DNA from: Liriodendron chinense
Lineage: Eukaryota > Streptophyta > Magnoliopsida > Magnoliales > Magnoliaceae
Reading direction: 5' to 3'
Length of the DNA stretch: 64,000 bases
Assembly (NCBI GenBank): GCA_003013855.2
Contig: ML058407.1
Span: 2,046,001 to 2,110,000 of the forward strand
Shown here one piece after another: positions 55,022 through 64,000 of this stretch. The notes under the pieces are model-generated. The model was not told the DNA's origin. It did not search any database and was given only the letters and a program-made list of their open reading frames with translations. Numbering within the stretch: the stretch's first letter is position 1; every line of letters starts with the position of its first letter. Made by a program: the position numbers and the translations under genes.

Positions 55022-56287
55022 ATGGGATCTTCTGGTGAAACTTCTGGGTTGCATGCTTCTGGTCCGACGCCGATGAAGCACGGTCGGAAAAGAACAGCTG
55101 AAGGTCCTTCTAACCCTCCTCCTTCAAGACGTAACTCTCGCTTCTCCTACGGTCGAACCCGAGATAAAGGATTTCTCGGAGCGTATTGGGCAGCTTCCTC
55201 ATGAAGTGCTGGTGCGCATCTTCATCAACAAGACAGCTCCTGAACCTCCAAAGCGGGGAACGGAATAAGAGTGGGTCTATTGGTATGCCCAACTTGCTGA
55301 TGTGGCAAGTGCCATCGAGGTAGGTCCTCAAGATACACCTGTTCAAAATGTAGAAGAAAATCTGACAGGTCAGAAAGGTAAGAAGAAAGGAGGACAAGGA
55401 AAACAACCGATCAAGGCGCTCAGTCAAGCGGAGCGATTGACACAGCTCCTCGATTTGAAATATGAACGGATGAAGATTGGATGGGAGAGCAACAAGATCA
55501 CTACTGAGCGTGGCATCTGCATCACGAATCCCTACGATGGTGAAGTCATTTTGCACTAGAAGTCTCTTATGAGGTGTAAACCTTTTCCGAGCATTGAGCC
55601 ATCTGATGTTCGTAGACCTAGCCAATTCTATGGAGTGGAGAGATGGTCTTCAGTTCCTGAGAGATTACTCATCGCCACCCTGGGAAGCAACGGGAAGCAA
55701 CAGAAGGTTGGTGAGATTAAGGAGATGACTTTCCTCATGCCTACATGTGATCCGCATGCACCTTATTTGACTCATTTCTTTGAGACGGTGCGTCAAAGGT
55801 TCCTTCCCATGAGCACGTCCACAATGTGGGAAACTTCGAGCTTCCGTACTCGAGGGCATCTGAATCGTCGTGACAGCTACATCCCCTGGGTGAAGGAGAT
55901 TCTGATCTGGCATGAGGCTGTGCTGAGGGAGGTCGGGCTCTACTATGCCATCGAGGCGACTGCCGGCTTCTTTCCGCGAGATCCGACGATTCTCAGGGGC
56001 TTCTTAAATTACTGAAGTTCCGTTACCAACTCTTTCCATCTTCCTCAAGGAGAGATGAGCATAACCCTCTGGGATCTTAAGATGATGGCGGGCCTGCCCA
56101 TACACGGCGGGTATTATCACGAATATATCCCCTCTGATGAAGAATTGTCTAGCTTCAGGCACGAAGGCGATCGGAAGGCCTATCATTGCAAGGCGTGTTT
56201 GGAGTTGTTCAATGAATTGTAATAATTTGACTGCATTACAAAGATATACTATGAAGATTGGTCAGTCTACTTCAGCCACGGCTTGAA
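55022..56287 (+). pseudogene. Antisense PMD gene of Element E, exon 1
   Basis: Begins MGSSGETSGLHASGPTPM, a basic disordered start like D's. An early frameshift (near 55150) restores homology (DFSERIGQLPHEVLVRIFIN), a TAA lies near 55267 and a TAG at 55557. Then PMD text: PFPSIEPSDVRRPSQFYGVE, SSFRTRGHLNRRDSY, FHLPQGEMSITLWDL, AGLPIHGG. TGA at about 56013 and two stops near 56220 interrupt it. The exon ends DWSVYFSHGL before GTAAGT. Homologous to Element D 15281-16511 throughout, with less conserved sequence and more breaks. Confidence 0.75.
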
Positions 56288-56388
56288 GTAAGTCTTCACG
56301 GGACATCCCTTTCTTTCTTTTCATGACGTATGCTCTTTTCTCCTGCATAGCTTCTTATGTGAAATTCTCTATCCTTTCTCTCTTTCAG
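56288..56388 (+). other. Spliceosomal intron of the antisense PMD gene (Element E)
   Basis: 101 nt, GTAAGT...CTTTCAG, phase 2, at the same codon position as D's 16512-16595. Confidence 0.82.
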
Positions 56389-58439
56389 GATCGACTACAG
56401 AAAATATAAAGTTGATGTTAAAAGAATAAGGTCTTTACAACAAAGGTTCGAATATAAGTTTCCTTGCCCGAACGTATTGTCTCCCACTTGCGAGCTAGCA
56501 GGCTTCCTCGCTTACTGGTTGTCCGCAATCGCTCTTCCCAGCTCGAAGAGTGCTGATGGCGTCAGGGTTTCTTGCTTCGTTATGGCAGGTGCCCTTGCCA
56601 GTGGTCAACGTCTTGCTATAACGCCACCTGTACTCTGCAGCATATATAGAGCGTTTGGTTATGTTGCCAGTAATTCGGACAAACCTGCTGATGGAATGGA
56701 TGCTGCCCATTGCCCGTGGCATTATTTCTGCGGCTGGTTAGGCGTTTATTTCCCGTGGGTATATGGCATGAAGCCTCATGCCTATTTCTTTCCGGACCGA
56801 GCGCCTCTTATCAGGTTCATGAAGGCCAAGATGGTGCTTAAGACGCGAGAATGGGTGTCTTCAAGGATCTGCAGTGAGAATGAAGTTAACGTCTACCATT
56901 TTCCTGCTTCCATTGCTGATGAAGATATCGAAGTCGTCGATGATGAGGATTCGGTTGACTCTTCTGACAGAAAATTCCTGATATCGATCCGGACCGCCTC
57001 TCTCCCGTTCCGCGAAGGCATGGAGTTCTGGCGCGAGCCTTACTACCCGAGCAGGTTCGCCAGATAGTTTGGCTACTGATCAGGGTGTTCCGTCAACTCT
57101 TCCGAGTGTGACGAGGATAGAACGAGCATATGGCACGGGTCCTGTTCATTGGGAGTGGATGTGGGACCAACTTTTGCTGACGCGAACTGGTGCGAGGTTC
57201 GTGTTGCTTGGCGGTAGTCGACGTCCCTTGACTTCTTATGGTTGGATGAGATGGTGGGGGCATCAGTATGCGCGCATCCGGGATGCCAAACCTGTCGATT
57301 TCCCTCTCTATCTCTCTCCTCCAAGATTGAATGACGTTCCTGAGGACGGTCTTGGTTATCTTTGTGAGCAGCGTGAGGCTGTCGGAGTTCCTGGTACTAG
57401 CCATCTGACTTCCTTGAACGTGCCGATCACTCGTAGGAAAGAAGATGGAGCGTTAGACGGATGGTATTGCTTTGGGGTCCCTATACAGAGACGTTAGCGA
57501 GAGGTCGGATCTTCGCGTCCTCCGGCAAAGACTGCTCCTTCGTCTGTCGAAGAGGATGAGCCTACGGAAGGCATGGCAGGAGTTAGACCTTCTGATGATT
57601 TCGTTGACGATCTTCTACCGGGCCGCGCGAGAGATCAGTTGAGAGTCAAGATAAGACTCACACCAAGAGTTCGCCCATCAGCACCTGAGAAAAACTTAAG
57701 AAAGGCAGAAATGTTACATATCAAGAAGTGGGGAGTTTGGATCCATCGTTGCAAATCACAACTCCAGAGATAGTGGTAGGTGCGACTGTTGCCGATATCC
57801 GCGAAGAAGGTGAGCTTCGGTCTGGTGCCACAGAGGAGATTGCAGACGAAGAAGATATAATTATCGATAATCGTGACGGAGGTGAGTCCGAGCCTGTAGA
57901 TGTCGAGGGGGATAATACCGAAGGCGGTTCTGAAGACGGTGATGGTCAGGGAGTGGCGTGCCTCGATGGTTCCGGGTCATAGCTTGAAGATGAACTTGTA
58001 GATTATTCTGGTGATGACTGGGGAGTGGATCGCGCCAATGATCATAGCAACGATGATTCCCTCGCGAATTATTATGATAACGATGCCGGAGTCGGGGGTG
58101 TAGGTGATCTTGACGATGTTGCCATGGCAGCGATTGAAGCACAACTCTACGACAACGTCAAGGTCCAACCTTCTTCCGAGCCTTTAGTCATCGTTTCTCA
58201 GGCTGTTGCAGCACCGACTACGGGGTTGTCAACGGATGTTCATCCTTGTTTGCCCGTTCGTGCTGATAACGCTGAGGAATCCGTTCCTGGGCTTGAGATG
58301 CGTGAAGGGAATGTCGATCTTTCTTCGGTCCTTCCATCAGGCTGTTCATCGCGAGTACACTGTCCTGTTGAGTTGGAGGTCGTGGATACGTCACGCTCCG
58401 CTACGGTCGAAGTCAAACCCGACATTATGCGAGCACAAG
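56389..58439 (+). pseudogene. Antisense PMD gene of Element E, exon 2
   Basis: PMD second half: SPTCELAGFLAYWLS, LPSSKSADGVRVSCFVMAGA, GWLGVYFPWVYGMK, FWREPYYPSRFAR, then (after a stop at 57065 and a shift) VHWEWMWDQLLLTRTG and YGWMRWWGHQYARIR. An acidic region follows (ADEEDIIIDNRDGGESEP near 57845-57900), interrupted by several stops and shifts, ending near RAQ before GTAAGA. The domain order matches D 16596-18810. Confidence 0.75.
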
Positions 58440-58509
58440 GTAAGAAATGCGATTGATTCCTGCATAATCATACTAACCATATTTTGTTATCATTATCTTA
58501 TTTCTATAG
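58440..58509 (+). other. Probable intron, Element E antisense gene
   Basis: 70 nt, GTAAGA...TTCTATAG. No counterpart is clear in D, so it is less certain than the two shared introns. Confidence 0.5.
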
Positions 58510-58665
58510 ATCTTATTGAGTCAATACCTGCCTCTGCCAGTTCTGTCGCATCGTCTCCGGTTGTGACTATTGAACTGCCAGGTGAATCTTTGGAAACAGT
58601 TGTTGATTTCGGGACGTGCATTGCGCGACCTTCGGAGCCTGCTATTGATCTTCCTGCCATTCCTG
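58510..58665 (+). pseudogene. Antisense PMD gene of Element E, exon 3
   Basis: 52 codons of Ser/Val/Pro/Glu-rich tail (SIPASASSVASSPVVTIELP) ending at LPAIPG before GTATGA; corresponds to D's VDIPKAT end. Confidence 0.55.
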
Positions 58666-58763
58666 GTATGACTCCTTCGCACTTTACATTAGATTATGAC
58701 TTGTAGTTTCTGCTTTTATTTTTACTAATGCACTATTTGTTCGTCTTGCATTCTTTCTTGCAG
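58666..58763 (+). other. Intron before the coiled-coil exon, Element E antisense gene
   Basis: 98 nt, GTATGA...TTCTTGCAG, phase 1, matching D's 18811-18893 in position and phase; the next exon starts AAVDSGV (AAVPVHA in D). Confidence 0.75.
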
Positions 58764-58794
58764 CTGCCGTCGATTCTGGCGTCGCCAATGCTAT
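58764..58794 (+). pseudogene. Antisense PMD gene of Element E, last exon stub
   Basis: 31 bases of the coiled-coil exon (AAVDSGVANA), then the Element F LTR starts at 58795. The rest of this exon and all of E's gag-pol lie outside the window. Confidence 0.7.
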
Positions 58795-58851
58795 TGTTAT
58801 AGGCAAAATAAGGGAGATCAACTCAGCTGTTAAGATTGTACACGGACGTCC

Positions 58852-59085
58852 ATTCGACTCTCGAGAACATCTGAGCGAGAGTCACAGATCGGGTAAATAC
58901 GGAAGTACCCATTGGACCCTCGAGATCCTCTGATCACAAGCCACAGATCGGGTAAGTGCAGGATGCCCATCCGACTCTCGAGATCATCTGATCACAAGCC
59001 GCAGATCGGGTAAGTGCAGGATGCCCATCTGACTCTCGAGATCATATGCTCGAGAGTCGTAGGATGGATAAATACGGAGCACCTA
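58852..59085 (+). repeat. 58-59-bp tandem repeat in Element F LTR
   Basis: Units at 58852, 58911, 58969 and 59028 containing GACTCTCGAGATCATCTGA. Right arms are mostly changed (TCACAAGCC), so only unit 4 can still fold well. Same period and copy number as 44042-44272. Confidence 0.85.
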
Positions 59086-59667
59086 CTCGCAAGGCGTCGA
59101 GCTCCCATAGCCGATGGTCAGATAAAGCAAAGCAAAGATTCCCTTCTTGAAACGCGAGCAGACCTTCTCACAAGTCGTCGAAAGGTGTTACGTCAAAATG
59201 AGCGAGCACTTGGACTCGCGACCATGTTCCAACATGCGAACAGCTTTTCTGCGGCGACATCTCTTAGCCTTCAGTACCAGCACCCGATTCCCGTCGAGCA
59301 GCTTGTCCAATCCCTCTGCGATGCCAGGCAGGGCTACACCTAGTTCGGTGGTTTCCGTCTTGTCGGCGTCTCCTTCCTTTTCACTGGCTATGACTCCAAC
59401 TACGGTTTCCAGCTCTACATGAGCGATCAACGCTATTACTACGCCTACCGGCAGCCCGTATAGGTCTGTTTTGGGCTTATCTTCTCTGGTGGTTCCGGAT
59501 CTCAAGGGATTGCCATCAAGGAACGTGATTGCCGAAATAAGTCATTGGGTTGGATCTCGTCTCTAAGGATGAGGATCTTATCCCACGAAATCAGCAAGAT
59601 CTCAGTATCGTACACGAGATCAGCGGGATCTCGATATCTTACGTAACAGATTGAACCGCTTCAGATC

Positions 59668-59676
59668 TATATAAAG
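59668..59676 (+). promoter_or_regulatory. TATA box, Element F LTR
   Basis: TATATAAAG, about 225 bp before the LTR end. Confidence 0.68.
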
Positions 59677-59904
59677 GGATGACTCCATTAAGAGAAAGGT
59701 ACACACAATATTCGATCTCTGTCCCGTTTTGCCTGGCTACTCTTCTTCTTGCTTTGGCCTGACTTAAGCATCGGAGGGCTAACGGCTGGACCCCAGCCAC
59801 CCTTAGTTGCTGTCTGTCTTCTTTCAGGATTGGTGAAGGAAATCTCCGTTGTAGAGAAGGTGAACGTCCGGAGGATCCTGTTACAAAATCTGACATTAAC
59901 AGTT

Positions 59905-59922
59905 TGGCGCCGTCTGTGGGAA
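59905..59922 (+). other. Primer binding site, Element F
   Basis: TGGCGCCGTCTGTGGGAA, three bases after the LTR end. A common plant gypsy primer-site form; I do not assign the tRNA. Confidence 0.75.
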
Positions 59923-59970
59923 TGACTTGATCATCAAATCAATCGTTCTACCGATCAAAATCCTTCCGCG

Positions 59971-62354
59971 TTGCCTCCTAAAAAGGTTGTTCATCCTTCG
60001 ACTTCAAGGCAGGCACCACCTCCGCCCAATGAGACGGAATCCGTACCTACTCTTCCACCCACGTCGATGAATATCCCTCAAGGAGCCTCGAATATGCCAT
60101 CAACAAATCCATTATTGGAGGCTTCTGGAAATCAAGACGATGTCTTGCGGTTCCTCGGAAATACTCTTCTGACTCTAAATGCCGGAGTTCAGGCCCTGTC
60201 GAATCGGCTTGATCAGCATTTCCCTGAACCGCAAAGACAACCCTCTGAAAGGTTACCACGCAACCCATACCAGTGGCTTCCAGACATTCTATGGACGAAC
60301 CACAAGTCCCACCACACCATCCACCATCAAACCAGGCACCGCTTGGCAACCATCTCCCTGTACCGTCTCCACATTCTAGTTCGTCTCGACAACCTCAACC
60401 TCAGGGCTCCACTGCTGAAACATCAGGCTATACCCTGCCGTGGGACGGAGATCTCAAAAGAATCCATGATCGTTTTGACGTCATGGAACAGCGGTACTAG
60501 GCAAATCGGTCGTCTGCCGTCATGGCGGCGATACATCAATCCGAGTCCCCCTTCACCAGTGAGGTTATGGAAGCCCCGTTACCCAGAAAGTATCGAACGC
60601 CTGTTATCACCCCATACACAGGTATTGGCGATCCTCTTGAACATCTGGAAACATACAGGTCCCTCATGGAGTTAGAGGGACATGGTTCAGAAATCATGTA
60701 TTGGGCTTTTCCCTTAACATTGAAGGAAGCAGCTCGTACGTGGTTCCGGGGGTTAAAGCCTCGTTCCATCAGTTCCTTTTTCCAGTTATCGGAGATATTC
60801 CTTTCTCAATTCATGGGAAGCATTCGCATTAAGAAGCCAGCCTCCCATCTGATGAATCTGAAACAGCAGCATGGGGAGACAATAAAGGAGTTCACCATAC
60901 GGTTCACTGCTGAAGCCGTCCAAACTGAGGGTTACACTGAAGAAAAGGGTCTTACAGCCCTCATTGCTGGAATAACGAGCGAGAAATTCAGGTTTGCCTT
61001 AGATAAAAGCCCTCTGAAAACTATGGCAGAATTCCAAGCCAAAGCTCAGAAGTACATCAATGCAGAAGAAGTCGCATTGACACGCCAGGGAGTACAGAGT
61101 AAGAAACGCAAACCAGAAGGAACCTCTTCTACAGATAAAAAATATCGTCGTAATCAACGCGATCGTTCTCCCAAGAAACCTTACTCTGGTAAATATCATA
61201 ACTACACTCCTCTTAATCGGTCTCATGAAAAGGTTCTAATGGAGATTAAACACAAGCCATATGTGAAGTGGCCTGTAAAGATCAAATCTGATCCCGAGAA
61301 GAGAGACAAGAGTAAGTTCTGTTACTTCCACAAAGATCACGGGCATAGGACCCAGGACTGCATCTCTCTACGAGACCATATAGAAGCCCTTATTCGAAAA
61401 GGCCATCTCCAGGATTATGTTGCTCGTAAAGATCGATCACCAGAAAGGGCGAAGACCTCATCTCGCCAAAAGGAACCGCCTCATCATCAAACCGACCAAG
61501 AGGACGCTGAGCCCACGGGAGAAATCCGCACCATCGTCGGAGGACCAGCTTGCGGGGGTGACTCTCAAGCTTCAAGAAAAGCATACGCTCGAAAGGCATC
61601 CAAGGAACCCCAGCAAATCTATTGGCTGGAACAGTCGTCTAGCTCGTCAAAAACCAACCATCCTCCAATTTCCTTCACTCTCGAAGATGCAATGGGAATT
61701 CACTTCCCTCACGAAGACTCCATCGTAGTCACAATGAAGGTATCAAATTATCTGACACATCGAATTATGGTGGATACAGGTAGCTCAGCCGATATTCTAT
61801 ACTTGGAGGCTTTCAACAAAATGGCACTTGCCAGAAGCCTTCTCAAGCCAGTATCAACCCCCCTCGTCGGCTTCGGAGGTGAGGTAGTAACACCTGAAGG
61901 AAGCATCGATCTCCCAGTTACTTTTGGAGAAAGTCCAGCGAAGACCACCGTCTTCATAAACTTCCTCGTGGTAGATCGAAAATCATCGTATAACGCCATT
62001 TTGGGGCGGCTGTCTCTTACTAAGGTCGGGGCAGCTTTGCATCCTTCATATCTGTGTGTCAAATTTCCTACCCCAAATGGTATCGGGGTCGTGCGAGGAA
62101 GTCAACAGGAGGCGCGGTCTTGCTATCAGATAGCCCTACAGGATCGGAAGAAGGCTCAAGCAATACCCGTTATGGAGATAACACAAGGTTCACCCACCTT
62201 CTCCACCAACACCTCGTTGGATCCGAGAGAGAATGCTCTCCAATCAGGAACTCCTGGGGAGGAAACAGTGGCGATTCACCTTACCAAAGACGACCCATCT
62301 AAGGATCGTGTACATTGGATCCTCTTTAACCAGTGTCCATCAGCGAAGATTTGA
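59971..62354 (+). pseudogene. gag-pro: Tat-type gag and protease (Element F)
   Basis: Gag starts MPPKKVVHPSTSRQAPPPP (a conventional ATG may lie elsewhere, as 59971 is TTG). A frameshift near 60280 and TAG at 60498 break the N-terminus; from 60522 it is open for 610 codons. Gag core YTGIGDPLEHLETYRSLM, EAARTWFRGLKP, FLSQFMGSIRIKKP. Zinc-knuckle variant CYFHKDHGHRTQDCISL at about 61320-61370. Protease MVDTGSSADILYLEAF at about 61768-61815 and AILGRLSLTK (GR-x-x-L form) at about 61997. Ends at 62354 while the RT frame overlaps from 62333. Confidence 0.9.
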
Positions 62355-63434
62355 TCCGTTTCCTCACTGAATATCAGGACGTGTTTGCTTGGTCTCATAA
62401 AGATATGCCAGGCATCGACCCCAATATCAATGTACATCGCCTCAATATCGACCCGAAACATAAGCCCGTACACCAGCGCCGACGTGCCTTCACTGTAGAA
62501 AGGCAAATGGCGATCAAAACTGAAGTTGAAAAGCTACTCACGGTCAATTTCATAAAAAGAAGTTGACTACCCAGAGTGGGTCACGAACGTAGTTCTCGTC
62601 CGGAAAGCTAATGGCAAATGGAGAATGTGCGTCGACTATTCAGACTTGAACAAAGCATGTCCCAAAGACAGCTTCCCGACACCGCGGATCGACCAGTTGG
62701 TCGACTCAACAGCTAGACACGCTCTGCTTAGTTTTATGGATGCTTATTCTGGTTACAATCAGATCATGATGCACCCACCTGATAGCCAGCATACCGCTTT
62801 CATCACAGACCGGGGATTATATTGTTACCAGGTAATGCCATTCGGTCTTAAAAATGCAGGGGCCACTTATCAACGTCTCGTCAACAAAATATTCGCTGCT
62901 CAAATTGGTAGGAATATGGAAGTCTATGTTGATGACATGCTCGTGAAAAGCACTATAGAAGATGATCATATTTCTGATCTTCGAGAAGCCTTCGACCTAA
63001 TGAGGAGGTATCAAATGAAATTGAACCCAGAAAAATGTGCGTTCAGTGTGTCTGCAGGGAAATTTCTTGGGTTCATGGTTGGCCAACGTGGAATTGAGGC
63101 AAATCCTGAGAAGATAAAAGCATTGATAGAGATGAAATTCCCCATCACTCTGAAGGACGTCCAGCGTCTGGCTGGTCGCATCGCATCGTTAAACAGGTTC
63201 ATCTCGCTAGCATCTGACAAGTGTTTACCATTCTTCAAACTCCTTCGTGCAACGGCCAAATCTGATTGGAAATGGACGCCACAATGTGAGGAAGCCTTTC
63301 AACAATTGAAGCTATACATGAGCACACCCCCCATTTTATCTAAACCTGTAGCACATGAGCAACTCATTCTTTATCTCTCTGTCTCCACTACGGCCGTTAG
63401 CGCCGCTTTAATAAGAGAAGATTCCGGGGTGTAG
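62333..63434 (+). pseudogene. pol: Tat-type reverse transcriptase (Element F)
   Basis: Frame at 62333 starts SISEDLIRFLTEYQDVFAW and MPGIDPNINVHRL. An extra A in the run near 62551-62556 shifts it, and the frame at 62625 resumes MCVDYSDLNKACPKD, FMDAYSGYNQIMM, MPFGLKNAGATYQ, catalytic YVDD (MEVYVDDMLVKS), then the connection (KIKALIEMKFPITLKDVQRL) and RNase H start (LYLSVSTTAVSAALIRED). Ends at TAG 63432-63434. Confidence 0.92.
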
Positions 63435-64000
63435 AGGCCCGTTTATTATATCAGTCAAGCAATGGTTGATGCAGAAACTAGGTATTCTGATATGGAGAAA
63501 CTGGCCCTAGCCTTAGTCACGGCAGCTCGAAAACTGCGACCATACTTTCAAGCCCACGCTATTTTAGTACCGACGAATCATCCGCTACGACAAGTCCTTC
63601 AAAAACCTGAGGCTTCTGGACGGTTAACTAAATGGGCAGTCGAGATCAGTGAGCACGATATCTTATTCTGCCCTAGAACCGCGGTAAAGGGCCAGGCGGT
63701 GGCTGATTTCATCGCCGAATTCACGTACTCTCCTGATGATAATACCATGACCAGCGACCAGCCTCCTTGGTCACTCTTCATGGACGGGTCGTCGCGGGCC
63801 AGTGGCAGTGGAGCGGGCCTGATTTTAGTGGCTCCCGATGGGTCGCATTTCCAATATGCTCTGCGTTTCGATTCTCGTATCTCGAATAATGAAGCTGAAT
63901 ATGAAGCCCTGATCGTCGGCCTCGAATTGGCCATTGTCCTTGCAATTCAGAATCTGTCAATTCATAGCGACTCTCAGCTCATTGTCAACCAAGTCCTTGG
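63435..64000 (+). pseudogene. pol: RNase H and second RNase H (Element F), partial
   Basis: Same frame after the TAG: YYISQAMVDAETRYSDMEK (Ty3-type RNase H), then LFMDGSSRASGSGAGLIL with NNEAEYEALIVGLELA and SDSQLIVNQVLG (second RNase H, Tat hallmark). Open to the window edge; integrase would follow outside. Confidence 0.9.

Larger units (their letters stand above)
50438..58794 (-). mobile_element. Element E: Tat-type retrotransposon, 3' part (interrupted by F)
   Basis: Left LTR 50438-53869 (3' LTR on the minus strand), purine tract, then the plus-strand antisense PMD gene up to the Element F insertion. Layout matches Element D. Its gag-pol would lie beyond F, outside the window. The bases before it are ATCAT; the second duplication copy is not in view. 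Confidence 0.85.
58795..59901 (+). repeat. Element F 5' LTR
   Basis: 1107 bp, TGTTATAGGC to GACATTAACA. Carries a degraded 58-59-bp tandem (58852-59085), a TATA box at 59668 and similarity to the remnant at 43996-44505. Confidence 0.88.
58795..64000 (+). mobile_element. Element F: Tat-lineage Ty3/gypsy retrotransposon, 5' part
   Basis: Plus strand: 5' LTR 58795-59901, primer site 59905-59922, gag-protease, RT, RNase H and second RNase H running off the window end. Inserted in the antisense gene of Element E. A different Tat branch from D/E: shorter LTR, different primer site (TGGCGCCGTCTGTGGGAA), no GCGCATG words. Reading frames are open apart from a few lesions. Confidence 0.92.

Overview
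This window is plant nuclear DNA made almost entirely of nested LTR retrotransposons. I see no host gene, tRNA or rRNA. The lineages present are angiosperm types: Ty3/gypsy Athila with a tRNA-Asp primer site, Ty3/gypsy Tat/Ogre with a second RNase H domain, and a gag-only Ty1/copia element with an initiator tRNA-Met primer site. Spliceosomal introns and plant mobile domain (PMD) genes fit the same picture. The species cannot be named from the sequence; repeat-rich, probably heterochromatic DNA is the best description.

Left two thirds, nested four deep. A Tat-type LTR (here K1; 1-141 and 41110-43452) was hit by Athila-like Element A (142-41104, minus strand, TSD ATAAT). Element A was then hit twice: in its only ORF by autonomous-type Athila Element 1 (3897-33152, plus, TSD CGTAT), and in its 5' LTR by copia-type TR-GAG-like Element B (33975-39843, minus, TSD ACTAG). 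Element 1 was in turn hit inside its integrase by Tat-type Element D (10847-29776, minus, TSD AAACC). All four target-site duplications can be read directly.

Right third, older mosaic. After 43452 come an unassigned stretch, an LTR remnant of family F, an Ogre/Tat-like LTR with primer site and gag debris (H), a second Athila LTR with primer site, a truncated Tat-type LTR (K2) with a 168-bp tandem array, Tat-type Element E (50438 onward, minus), and Element F (58795 to the window end, plus), which interrupts E.

Element D has gag-protease-RT-RNaseH-second RNaseH-integrase on the minus strand. On the opposite strand, between integrase and 3' LTR, it carries a separate intron-containing PMD gene with an acidic and a coiled-coil tail. 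Element E has the same antisense gene, with two introns at matching positions and phases, and a TATA box at the same distance from the LTR (72 and 74 bp). Between that promoter and the coding part, both elements have an array of short hairpins. The hairpin word differs between them (GGGTGCGT in D, GGCGCATGTG in E), and each word is also spread through that element's own LTR. This pattern recalls the family-specific motif arrays of VANC anti-silencing proteins in VANDAL transposons and is the best candidate for an undescribed system here. A second pattern is an array of the palindrome GACCGGTC just upstream of the TATA box in LTRs of both Athila and copia elements.
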